Of a stretch of DNA of 64,000 bases, positions 57,686 through 64,000 are shown in pieces. The notes under the pieces are model-generated. The model was not told the origin of the DNA and ran no database searches. It saw only the letters and a list, made by a program, of their open reading frames with translations. Within the stretch, counting starts at the first letter, position 1, and each line of letters begins with the position of its first letter. Source of the stretch: Hymenobacter rigui (GTDB lineage Bacteria; Bacteroidota; Bacteroidia; Cytophagales; Hymenobacteraceae); contig NZ_RWIT01000002.1 in NCBI RefSeq assembly GCF_003944715.1, forward strand, positions 434,001 to 498,000, given 5' to 3'. The translations under genes and the position numbers were made by a program.

Positions 57686-58330
57686 TTACTTGGCCAGCGG
57701 CAGCACTACCCCGTCGATAACGTGGGTTACGCCGTTGCTGGAAATAACGTCGGGGGTCAGGATGTTGACGGGGGCATCTTTGCCGTTGCCAATCATGATT
57801 TTGCCGTCTTTCACCATTACTTTCAGCTTTTCGCCGTTCATGGTGGTCAGCTCTTGGCCATCCTTCAGGTCCTGGGCTACTAGGCGGCCCTGAATGACGT
57901 GGTAGGTAAGCACGCCTTTCAGCTTCTCTTTGCTTTCGGGCTTCAGCAGACCAGCCAGCGCCCCGTTAGGCAGCTTATCGAAGGCGGCATTGGTGGGGGC
58001 GAATACGGTGAAGGGGCCGGGGCCGCTGAGGGCACCATCGAGGCCGGCGGCCTGCACGGCTTTCACCAGGGTGCTCACGCTGGAAGCCATTACGGCATTC
58101 TGCACGATAGTTTTATCGGGCGTCATGGCCACGCCATCCACCATCACGCCTTCGCTCTTGCCAATGCGGGCCGAGTCGGAAAGCATGGCGGTAGAATCGA
58201 CGGTGGTTTCCATCGAGTCGGTGCGGGTAGTGGTAGTGGTGTCGGCAGTTTTGTTGTCGCCGCAGCTGCTGAGGCTAAGGACGGCGGCCGAGAACAGGGA
58301 AAGCGTGGCGAAGCGCAACGGTTGGTTCAT
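57686..58330 (-). CDS. Fasciclin (FAS1) domain lipoprotein
   Basis: 214 residues. Signal peptide with lipobox LSLSSC, so the mature protein starts at the lipidated cysteine near 23. A Thr/Asp/Ser linker follows, then one FAS1 domain (about 75-212): TIVQNAVMASSVSTLVKAVQAAGL, the H1 motif GPFTVFAPTNAAFDKLP, LTYHVIQGR and the H2-like VNILTPDVISSNGVTHVIDGVVLP. FAS1 domains mediate adhesion; bacterial ones are surface or periplasmic with unknown ligands. Confidence 0.92.
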   Translation of the reverse strand: MNQPLRFATLSLFSAAVLSLSSCGDNKTADTTTTTRTDSMETTVDSTAMLSDSARIGKSEGVMVDGVAMTPDKTIVQNAVMASSVSTLVKAVQAAGLDGALSGPGPFTVFAPTNAAFDKLPNGALAGLLKPESKEKLKGVLTYHVIQGRLVAQDLKDGQELTTMNGEKLKVMVKDGKIMIGNGKDAPVNILTPDVISSNGVTHVIDGVVLPLAK

Positions 58331-58442
58331 ACAACAGAAAAATCGGTGAGGAAAGTATGGAATACGGTGTACCGGCTTGCCGGCCGGCGGTATCCATACG
58401 AACCATTACCTGCAATGGATGTTTGGCCGGAAGCAAAATGGC

Positions 58443-58450
58443 TACCTTTG
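58443..58450 (+). promoter_or_regulatory. Bacteroidota -7 box TACCTTTG for the cyclophilin gene
   Basis: Exact TAnnTTTG; predicted leader about 65 bases before ATG 58521. It excludes the longer ORF start at 58377. Confidence 0.55.
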
Positions 58451-58520
58451 CCCCCGGCGGGCGTCCGCCAGCGGCCCATTGTACGTATACGGGCCGTTCC
58501 ACCCACGTTTTAGAATCTGC

Positions 58521-58979
58521 ATGAAAACTGCCGAAATCCACACCAACAAGGGCGTGATGAAAGTTGAGTTCTATGAGCAAGACGCGCCCAACACCGTAAA
58601 AAACTTCACCGACCTGGCCCAGAAAGGCTACTACGACGGCCTGAAGTTTCACCGCGTTATCCCCAACTTCGTGATTCAGGGCGGCTGCCCCAACTCCCGC
58701 GCGGGTGCCAACGGCACGCCCGGCACTGGCGGCCCCGGCTACAAAATCGACTGCGAGCTGAATGGCGGCAACCAGTACCACGACCGGGGTGTGCTGAGCA
58801 TGGCCCACGCCGGCCGCAACACCGGTGGCTCGCAGTTCTTCATCTGCCACTCCCGCGACAATACCGCCCACCTGGACCGCAACCACACCTGCTTCGGCAA
58901 AGTGGTGGAAGGTCAGGATATCATCGACCAGATCAAAGCCAACGACACCATCGACAAAATCGTGGTGAACGAGGCATAA
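58521..58979 (+). CDS. Cyclophilin-type peptidyl-prolyl isomerase
   Basis: 152 residues, a single cyclophilin domain with no signal peptide, so cytoplasmic. Active-site features: FHRVIPNFVIQGGCPN (catalytic Arg in FHRVI), GVLSMAHAGRNTGGSQFFI and LDRNHTCFGKVVEGQDII. It catalyses cis-trans isomerisation of prolyl bonds during folding, like E. coli PpiB. A 30-bp palindrome follows the stop. Confidence 0.95.
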   Translation: MKTAEIHTNKGVMKVEFYEQDAPNTVKNFTDLAQKGYYDGLKFHRVIPNFVIQGGCPNSRAGANGTPGTGGPGYKIDCELNGGNQYHDRGVLSMAHAGRNTGGSQFFICHSRDNTAHLDRNHTCFGKVVEGQDIIDQIKANDTIDKIVVNEA

Positions 58980-59002
58980 GCTCCGGCTACACGTACCGCA
59001 AA

Positions 59003-59103
59003 AGAACGTCATGCTGAGCTTGTCGAAGCATCTCTCCCGCTTCGTTGTGATGCTAACCCAGCAAAGCGGTAGGGATGCTTCGACAAGCTCAGCATGACGT
59101 TCT
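59003..59103. repeat. 30-bp perfect inverted repeat, GTCATGCTGAGCTTGTCGAA family
   Basis: Arms 59003-59032 and 59074-59103 are exact reverse complements; inner CCGCTT/AGCGG words extend the pairing. A terminator lies just beyond at 59121. The motif resembles palindromes found in many genomes. Confidence 0.95.
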
Positions 59104-59120
59104 TACGAAACCCCTAAACA

Positions 59121-59160
59121 AAAAGGCCCCGCCTACCAAGTGGTAGGCGGGGCCTTTTTG
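59121..59160. terminator. Terminator with 19-bp perfect stem
   Basis: 59121-59139 pairs with 59142-59160, with A/T tails on both sides, between the cyclophilin gene and the convergent small secreted gene. Confidence 0.85.
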
Positions 59161-59185
59161 TTTCTGCAAGAAGATAATAAGCAGC

Positions 59186-59365
59186 CTAGCGCTTCTGGAA
59201 GATCCAGCGGCAGCCGGGCTGGTATTTCTTATACACGGGCCGGTGCATGCCACCTTTGTAGTAGCGGGCGTTGCTGACGCGGTTGGCCGAGGCGGGAAGG
59301 CTGGGCAACAACAAGGCAAGCACCAGGGCGAGGCAGGCGAAACGGGCGGCGAGTACAGCTTTCAT
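59186..59365 (-). CDS. Small secreted basic protein, 59 residues
   Basis: From ATG 59365: a signal peptide (MKAVLAARFACLALVLALLLPSLPASA) and a mature peptide of about 32 residues, rich in Tyr, Lys and Arg with one Cys (YYKGGMHRPVYKKYQPGCRW). The codon use and the following strong terminator support a real gene. The longer ORF upstream is not credible. I recognise no family; a cell-surface or envelope-binding peptide is conceivable. Confidence 0.6.
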   Translation of the reverse strand: MKAVLAARFACLALVLALLLPSLPASANRVSNARYYKGGMHRPVYKKYQPGCRWIFQKR

Positions 59366-59568
59366 ATCCGGGAGTAGTGGGAGTATCAGGAGGAAGAGGT
59401 GGCAGGCTATTTGCCGGCCGGGAACACTACAAAGGAACGGTGCGGTTTCGGCCCCAGCCGGCCTGCTTCGCCAGCCCCAGCTGCTTTCTCTCTGAATGAG
59501 CAGGTTTTCTAGCTGAAGCTGGGAACCTACTTCATTATCACTTACTCTACGCAACCACCCCACACGGA
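59366..59568. other. Gap upstream of the small secreted gene
   Basis: About 200 bases between the small secreted gene and the terminator of the MoxR gene. No ORF, repeat or clear promoter box seen. Confidence 0.4.
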
Positions 59569-59607
59569 AAGGCCCGCTTCCTGTTATAGCAACAGAAAGC
59601 GGGCCTT
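59569..59607 (-). terminator. Terminator after the MoxR gene
   Basis: Stem of 11 plus 5 bp with one C-A mismatch (59569-59585 with 59591-59607), GC-rich core. Confidence 0.75.
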
Positions 59608-59631
59608 CTTACTCTGGCAATGACCTATTAA

Positions 59632-61188
59632 CTACCGGCGCTTACGCTTCTTCGAGGACAGGTATTCCTCATCGTCGTCGTCATCATCGCCGAAGTTGGG
59701 CATGGTGAACATGCTGCTGAGCAGGTCCTTGAACTGGGCCCCGGCCGTGAGGCGGTTGCGCGAAATCAGGCTGTGCTCGGCCATGCCGTGCAGGGCAAAC
59801 TCCATCCAGAAGTGCAGGTTATCCTTGCTCAACTCGGCGGGCACGCTCTGCTGCACCATGTCTTTGAGGCCCGGCACCACGTTTAGCACCTTGCGGTAGT
59901 CCTCGTCAGAAGCGTCGTGCAGCAGATCAATAGTGCGCGAACCAAACCACTCCTGCACGGGCTTGTAGGGGTTGGGCTTGTCCTTCTGCTTCTTGGTTTT
60001 CTCGGGGTCCGGGAAGTATTGCAGAAACTGGGTGCGCAGGGCTTTGCCCATCAGCTTCTCGGCCACGATACCCGCGCCTTCCTGCTCGCCCTCGTACACC
60101 AGCTCTACCTTACCCGTTACGGCCGGCACCGCGCCCAGGAAGTCGGCAATGCGCACGTAGGTGTGGTTTTCGCCGTTGAGCAGCGCCCGGCGCTCCGCTG
60201 CCGCAATTACCTGCTCGTAAGCCGAGATGGTGAGGCGGGCCGACACGCCCGACTTGGCATCCACGAACTCGGAACCCCGGGCCTCAATGGCCACCTGCTC
60301 CACCAGGTCGTGCACCACGTCGTTGGTTGTTACCAGGCCGCGCTGCTCCTCCCGGATGCGGGCCTCCTGCTTGGTAATACGCTTCCCGATTTCCAGGCTC
60401 TTGGGGTAGTGCGTGATAATCTGCGCGTCGATGCGGTCCTTGAGTGGGGTTACAATGGAGCCCCGGTTGGTGTAGTCCTCGGGGTTGGCCGTGAATACGA
60501 ACTGGATATCCAGCGGTAGCCGCACTTTGAAGCCCCGGATCTGGATGTCGCCTTCCTGCAGAATATTGAACAGGGAAACCTGAATGCGGGCCTGCAAGTC
60601 GGGCAGCTCGTTAATCACGAAGATGCCCCGGTGAGCCCGTGGAATCAGCCCGAAGTGAATTACCCGCTCATCGGAGTACGGCAGCTTGAGCGTGGCCGCT
60701 TTAATAGGGTCGGCGTCGCCGATAAGGTCGGCTACCGATACGTCGGGAGTAGCCAGCTTCTCGGTGTACCGCTCGTCGCGGTGCAGCCAGCTGACGGGCG
60801 TATCGTCGCCTTTCTCGGCAATCAGGTTTTTGGCGAATACGCTCAGGGGCTGCAGCGGGTCGTCGTTCAGCTCGGAGCCGGCCACCACGGGCACGTACTC
60901 ATCCAGCAGGCCCACCAGCAGGCGGGCAATACGGGTTTTGGCCTGCCCGCGCAAACCCAGCAGGTTGATGTGGTGCCCGGCCAGGATAGCGCGCTGCAGC
61001 TCCGGAATAACGGTTTCCTCGTAGCCATAGATGCCCGGAAACACATCCTGCTTGCTTCTGAGCTTTTGAATCAGGTTGTCGCGCAGTTCCTGCTTCACGG
61101 AGCGGGGCTGGTAGCCACTGGCCTTTAGCTGGCCGAGGGTAGTAAGCTGCTGCAACTCGGCAGCAGAAAGGGAGGCGTAAGAAGGCAT
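59632..61188 (-). CDS. MoxR/ChlI-like AAA+ ATPase
   Basis: 518 residues. AAA+ module of the magnesium-chelatase/MoxR clade: Walker A GLRGQAKT (78-85) and a Walker B strand GIFVINELPDL (189-197) in which Asn precedes the Glu, as is common in this clade. The helix-2 insert region LATPDVSVADLIGDADPIKAA and arginine-finger region VTPLKDRIDAQI follow. The C-terminal part is helical, ending in an acidic run (DDDDDDEE) and a basic KKRKRR tail. MoxR ATPases work with VWA-domain partners as chaperones or assembly factors; the partner is the next gene upstream. First ATG used. Confidence 0.9.
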   Translation of the reverse strand: MPSYASLSAAELQQLTTLGQLKASGYQPRSVKQELRDNLIQKLRSKQDVFPGIYGYEETVIPELQRAILAGHHINLLGLRGQAKTRIARLLVGLLDEYVPVVAGSELNDDPLQPLSVFAKNLIAEKGDDTPVSWLHRDERYTEKLATPDVSVADLIGDADPIKAATLKLPYSDERVIHFGLIPRAHRGIFVINELPDLQARIQVSLFNILQEGDIQIRGFKVRLPLDIQFVFTANPEDYTNRGSIVTPLKDRIDAQIITHYPKSLEIGKRITKQEARIREEQRGLVTTNDVVHDLVEQVAIEARGSEFVDAKSGVSARLTISAYEQVIAAAERRALLNGENHTYVRIADFLGAVPAVTGKVELVYEGEQEGAGIVAEKLMGKALRTQFLQYFPDPEKTKKQKDKPNPYKPVQEWFGSRTIDLLHDASDEDYRKVLNVVPGLKDMVQQSVPAELSKDNLHFWMEFALHGMAEHSLISRNRLTAGAQFKDLLSSMFTMPNFGDDDDDDEEYLSSKKRKRR

Positions 61189-61306
61189 GTAGGGAAGATA
61201 GATTATGCGAATGGAAGGAAGGCGACTGAACGGCCGAATCCGCGTCAGGTAAACAACACCGCCACCAATTAAGACGCGAATACGCGTCTTTACGGCCGCT
61301 CAACAA

Positions 61307-62413
61307 TTACAACGACTTGCGCCGGTTCTGTTTATAGTCTTCGAAAATGAGGTGGCCTAGGCCTTTCAATGAACTGTAGTAAGCTTTACCCTGGTTCACC
61401 TCCGTGAATTCCTGTACGAAGCTGCGCAGATACGGGTCGTCGGCAATCATGAAGGTGGTAATGGGCACTTTCAGACGGCGGGCAGCGGCGGCCAGGTTCA
61501 GGGTGCGGTTCACCACTTTACGGTCCAGCCCGAACGAGTTCTTATAGTAACCGCCGGGTTCCTTCAGGCAGGTGGGCTTGCCGTCGGTAATCATGAAAAT
61601 CTGCTTGTTGGCGGTTTTGCGCTTGCGCAGCAGGTCCAGGGCCAGTTCCAGGCCGGCCACGGTGTTGGTGTGGTAGGGTCCCACCTGCAGGTACGGCAAC
61701 TCCTTCACCTCAATCTGCCAGGCATCATTGCCGAACACGATGACGTCGAGGAAGTCCTTGGGGTACTTCTGCTTCACCAGCTCGGCCAGGGCCATGGCGA
61801 CCTTTTTGGCGGGCGTGATGCGGTCCTCGCCGTACAGAATCATGGAGTGCGAGATGTCAATCATCAGCACCGTGGAGGTCTGGCTCTTGTGCTCGTTTTC
61901 GCGCACTTCCAAGTCGCCCTCGGTCAGCATGAAGTTGTCGCCATCCATGCCGTGGTTGAGCTGGGCATTGCGGATGGATTCGGTCATCTGAATCTGCTCC
62001 AGCGAGTCGCCGAAGCGGAACTCGCGCATGTCGGTGCTCAGCTCGTCGCCCTGCCCGGTGTGGGGCGTACGGTGGTTGCCGGTGCCCGATTTCTTGAGCT
62101 TGCCGAAGATTTCTTCCAGGGCCGAGCGGCGGATGTTCTGCTCACTTTTGGCCGTGATGTTGAATGCGCCCGGCTCCTGGGGGTTCTCATCGATGTAACC
62201 CTTTTTCTTCAGGTCTTCAATGAAATTGCCCATGCCGTACTCGTCGTTAGTGAGACCATACTGCTTATCCAGCTCGTTGAGCCATTGCAGGGCCTCGCCC
62301 ACGTCGCCGCTGGTAATGGAAACCAGCTGCATAAATATTTTGAAAAGGGAGTCGAAGCCCGGATTACCCGACTCCTCGGGCGTGAAGTCCCGAAAACGAA
62401 AGCCTGCCGACAT
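61307..62413 (-). CDS. VWA-domain partner of the MoxR ATPase
   Basis: 368 residues. Residues 1-165 are helical and charged; residues 175-365 form a von Willebrand A domain with an intact metal site: DISHSM (DxSxS, near 186-190), the HTNTVAGLELAL threonine and the ITDGKP aspartate. No signal peptide, so cytoplasmic. Gene pairs of MoxR ATPase and VWA protein act together, with the VWA protein binding the client and Mg2+. The pair is separated by 118 bases, the VWA gene first. Confidence 0.9.
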   Translation of the reverse strand: MSAGFRFRDFTPEESGNPGFDSLFKIFMQLVSITSGDVGEALQWLNELDKQYGLTNDEYGMGNFIEDLKKKGYIDENPQEPGAFNITAKSEQNIRRSALEEIFGKLKKSGTGNHRTPHTGQGDELSTDMREFRFGDSLEQIQMTESIRNAQLNHGMDGDNFMLTEGDLEVRENEHKSQTSTVLMIDISHSMILYGEDRITPAKKVAMALAELVKQKYPKDFLDVIVFGNDAWQIEVKELPYLQVGPYHTNTVAGLELALDLLRKRKTANKQIFMITDGKPTCLKEPGGYYKNSFGLDRKVVNRTLNLAAAARRLKVPITTFMIADDPYLRSFVQEFTEVNQGKAYYSSLKGLGHLIFEDYKQNRRKSL

Positions 62414-62513
62414 AATAAAAGGGGAGTGAGTAATCAGAACAACGGGCGGGGGGGCAATGTTCAGTAAGGAGTAATTCAGTCTTCCCTTCTTCCTACATCC
62501 CCCAACTCACCTT

Positions 62514-62795
62514 ATGAAAGCCATCTGGAACGATACGGTAATTGCCGAGAGCAACGACACCGTGGTAGTGGAAAACAACCATTATTTTCCGGCCGATGCC
62601 ATCCGGCGTGAATACTTTGAGGATAGTATTGCGCATACCTCCTGCCCCTGGAAGGGCCGGGCCAGCTACTACTCCCTGCGCGTAAACGGCGAGTTGAACA
62701 AGGACGCCGCCTGGTACTACCCGGAGCCCAAAGATGCGGCAGCAGCCATCAAAAACCGGGTAGCATTCTGGAAAGGAGTACAGGTAATCCCATAG
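62514..62795 (+). CDS. DUF427 domain protein
   Basis: 93 residues, a single DUF427 domain: MKAIWNDTVIAESNDTVVVENNHYFP, then TSCPWKGRASYYSLRV and AAWYYPEPKDAAAAIKNRVAFWKGV. It is a small beta-tent-like fold, common in bacteria and fungi, without established function. Stands alone, divergent from the VWA gene. Confidence 0.9.
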   Translation: MKAIWNDTVIAESNDTVVVENNHYFPADAIRREYFEDSIAHTSCPWKGRASYYSLRVNGELNKDAAWYYPEPKDAAAAIKNRVAFWKGVQVIP

Positions 62796-62919
62796 ATCAG
62801 GTAAAGGGATAATACCCGCGGTGGGGTGCCATCGTTCAGTTTCAGTATATAGATACGTTGTAGTATAGAAGTTAGTGACTTAATCAATACATAATGGAAA
62901 AAATACAACTCAATCTCTT

Positions 62920-62926
62920 TACCTTG
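62920..62926 (+). promoter_or_regulatory. TACCTTG -7 box and leader hairpin for the PliI-like gene
   Basis: One base short of TAnnTTTG. The predicted leader of about 87 bases contains a perfect 8-bp hairpin GCTCCGGT/ACCGGAGC at 62966-62984, not followed by a T-run, so it is not a terminator. Confidence 0.4.
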
Positions 62927-63019
62927 CGTTTACAACTGCCGAACTCTCCCTTAGATGAAACTGAGCTCCGGTGAGTACCGGAGCGTATCGAAGCATCTTC
63001 CCTAATCTCCTTACTACCC

Positions 63020-63628
63020 ATGCGTACTTCCTTTTCCTTTTTGCTGCTGGCTACCGGCGTGGTAGCCGCCTCGCTCACCGCCTGCGACTCTACCCGTCAG
63101 GTAGCTAGTGAATCTTCTTCTGACAGTGTACCGGCCGCTCCTACCGTTGACGAAGGGGATGTAAGCTTTAACCGGGAAGTAACTCAGGGCGATTATCGCT
63201 TCACCGTGAAAACCTTTGGTTCGCAGGAGCCCCGCATCGTGAGCATCCGCTCCTACCGTGGCTCGGCCCAGACCATTGACCCGCTGCGCGCGGAGGTGAG
63301 CGGAGCCGTCACCAATATTGCCGCCGGCGACCTGAACGGCAACGGTAAGCCCGAGTTGTACATCATGACCGATAACAAGAAGGCCAATGGTGGCCTGTAT
63401 GCCTACGAGTTTGGGGAGCGGGGCTACACGCCCATCAGCTTCCCCGGCACTCCGTCCGGTTCCGCTGGCATGGGCTACTCCGGTCAGGATATGTACCAGA
63501 TCAGCGGCAACAAACTGGTGCGTACGTTCCCGGTAACCGCCACCGACTCTACCAAACAAGCGGGCAGCCGCACCGTGGAGTACACGCTCGACTCAACCGG
63601 TAAGCTGGTAATGGGTGCTCAGCGTTAG
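63020..63628 (+). CDS. PliI-like lipoprotein (I-type lysozyme inhibitor family)
   Basis: 202 residues. Lipobox SLTAC near 22 predicts a lipoprotein. The beta-rich domain shows DYRFTVKTFGS, AVTNIAAGDLNGNGKPELYIMT, GLYAYEFGERGYTPISFP, GYSGQDMYQISGNKLVRTFPV and GSRTVEYTLD, the pattern of proteins annotated as PliI-family lysozyme inhibitors in Bacteroidota. Characterised PliI proteins inhibit invertebrate-type lysozymes; inhibition by this protein is inferred. The DLNGNGKPEL loop also resembles FG-GAP calcium loops. The stop codon is part of the TGCTTAG repeat. Confidence 0.7.
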   Translation: MRTSFSFLLLATGVVAASLTACDSTRQVASESSSDSVPAAPTVDEGDVSFNREVTQGDYRFTVKTFGSQEPRIVSIRSYRGSAQTIDPLRAEVSGAVTNIAAGDLNGNGKPELYIMTDNKKANGGLYAYEFGERGYTPISFPGTPSGSAGMGYSGQDMYQISGNKLVRTFPVTATDSTKQAGSRTVEYTLDSTGKLVMGAQR

Positions 63629-63750
63629 TGCTTAGTGCTTAGTGTTAGTGCTTAGAATGTATGAAAGAGGCCCCGCCGTTACTCGGCGGGGCCTCTTTTT
63701 TTGCTGCCATTTCTGGTCCTGGACGCTAAAAACTGAGTACTAAGCACTAA
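63625..63750. repeat. TTAGTGC repeat flanking a terminator
   Basis: About four TTAGTG(C) units from 63625 to 63655, then AATGTATGAAA and a terminator, with a reverse-complement copy (CTAAGCACTAA, 63740-63750) on the far side. It is the counterpart of the tandem array at 53931-53993. Confidence 0.85.
63664..63702. terminator. Terminator between PliI-like and desaturase genes
   Basis: 15-bp perfect stem 63664-63678 with 63684-63698 followed by a T-run. Confidence 0.85.
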
Positions 63751-63761
63751 CCACCAGGCAA

Positions 63762-64000
63762 CTACTCAATCCATTTGAATTTATACTCCAGCTTGGGTAC
63801 AGGCATGCGGTCAGCAACACGGCGCAGGCGGTTAGGCAGGGCCATCACGTACTCGCGGGCTTTTTCAGCCGGACCGGTCAGGCCGGTAATCTGGTCGATT
63901 TTCCAATCGGCAATGAGCGTATCCAGAATATCGGTGTAGTCGTGGCTGGTGTACACGCCCAGGCGCTGGGCAGCATCGGTGAAGTGGCCGAAGGTTTTGC
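63762..64000 (-). CDS. Acyl-ACP desaturase, C-terminal part (runs off the window)
   Basis: Only the last 78 or so codons are inside the window; the gene continues past base 64000. The visible part (FTDAAQRLGVYTSHDYTDIL, WKIDQITGLTGPAEKAREYVMALPNRLRRVADR) matches the C-terminal end of ferritin-like acyl-ACP desaturases (plant stearoyl-ACP desaturase/DesA type), which use a di-iron centre to introduce a double bond into acyl chains on acyl-carrier protein. The iron ligands lie outside the window. Confidence 0.8.
   Translation of the reverse strand, partial: KTFGHFTDAAQRLGVYTSHDYTDILDTLIADWKIDQITGLTGPAEKAREYVMALPNRLRRVADRMPVPKLEYKFKWIE

Overview
The window is a stretch of GC-rich chromosome from a member of the Bacteroidota, most probably Cytophagales close to Hymenobacter. 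Lineage markers are a PorT-type outer-membrane protein of the type IX secretion/gliding system, DUF3127 and DUF5606 proteins, an S46 dipeptidyl-peptidase, a menaquinone-pathway methyltransferase, and repeated TAnnTTTG promoter boxes with almost no Shine-Dalgarno sites. No rRNA, tRNA, phage, transposase or CRISPR was seen.

Layout. 0-11 kb: DUF3127 protein with an SSB-like tip, an LRR-kinase fusion, an SDR, an AlbA_2 DNA-binding protein, a VOC protein, an AT-rich island with an interrupted membrane gene, a 38-residue lysine-rich gene, DinB, YdcF, DUF1232, a DPP11-like S46 peptidase and an amidohydrolase. 11-17 kb: glycosyltransferase, DUF1571 protein, a dienoyl-CoA-reductase-type SDR, an EF-Tu-domain-III-like protein, an epimerase and a BaiN-like flavoprotein. 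17-22.2 kb: a very low-complexity prion-like protein, a PA2169/DUF2383 ferritin-like protein, a DEAD-box RNA helicase with an RGG-rich tail and a CspA-type cold-shock protein. These four look like RNA/stress functions that could act together. 22.3-34.7 kb: thioesterase, the AddA-like helicase-nuclease, a secreted transglutaminase-core/TPR protein, a TetA-like MFS exporter and the AddB-like nuclease, so the two halves of a double-strand-break resection enzyme lie about 4.7 kb apart. 34.8-43.1 kb: cytosine deaminase, two small membrane proteins, MscS, CLC, RNase HI, TrmN6, saccharopine-dehydrogenase-like protein, cytidine deaminase and an esterase. 43.1-48 kb: SDR, porT, menG/ubiE and a large TPR/PD40/OmpA protein with the domain order of PorE. 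48-64 kb: EngB, TonB-C protein, DUF5606, fructose-1,6-bisphosphatase, aspartate kinase, a PerR-like regulator with its peroxiredoxin, WaaA, RsgA, a beta-hydroxyacid dehydrogenase, fasciclin lipoprotein, cyclophilin, a MoxR/VWA pair, DUF427, a PliI-like lipoprotein and the 3' end of an acyl-ACP desaturase.

The strongest non-genic signal is a set of inverted-repeat elements at gene ends. At least a dozen intergenic gaps hold a short word or word array and its reverse complement, often bracketing a hairpin terminator. Arms reach 27-34 bp and are perfect or nearly so. Several families are present, one element is nested inside another, some reach into stop codons, and two repeat-like segments lie in frame inside addA and addB. 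The best candidate for an undescribed system is either this repeat population or the prion-like/RGG/cold-shock cluster; both are inferences from sequence alone.
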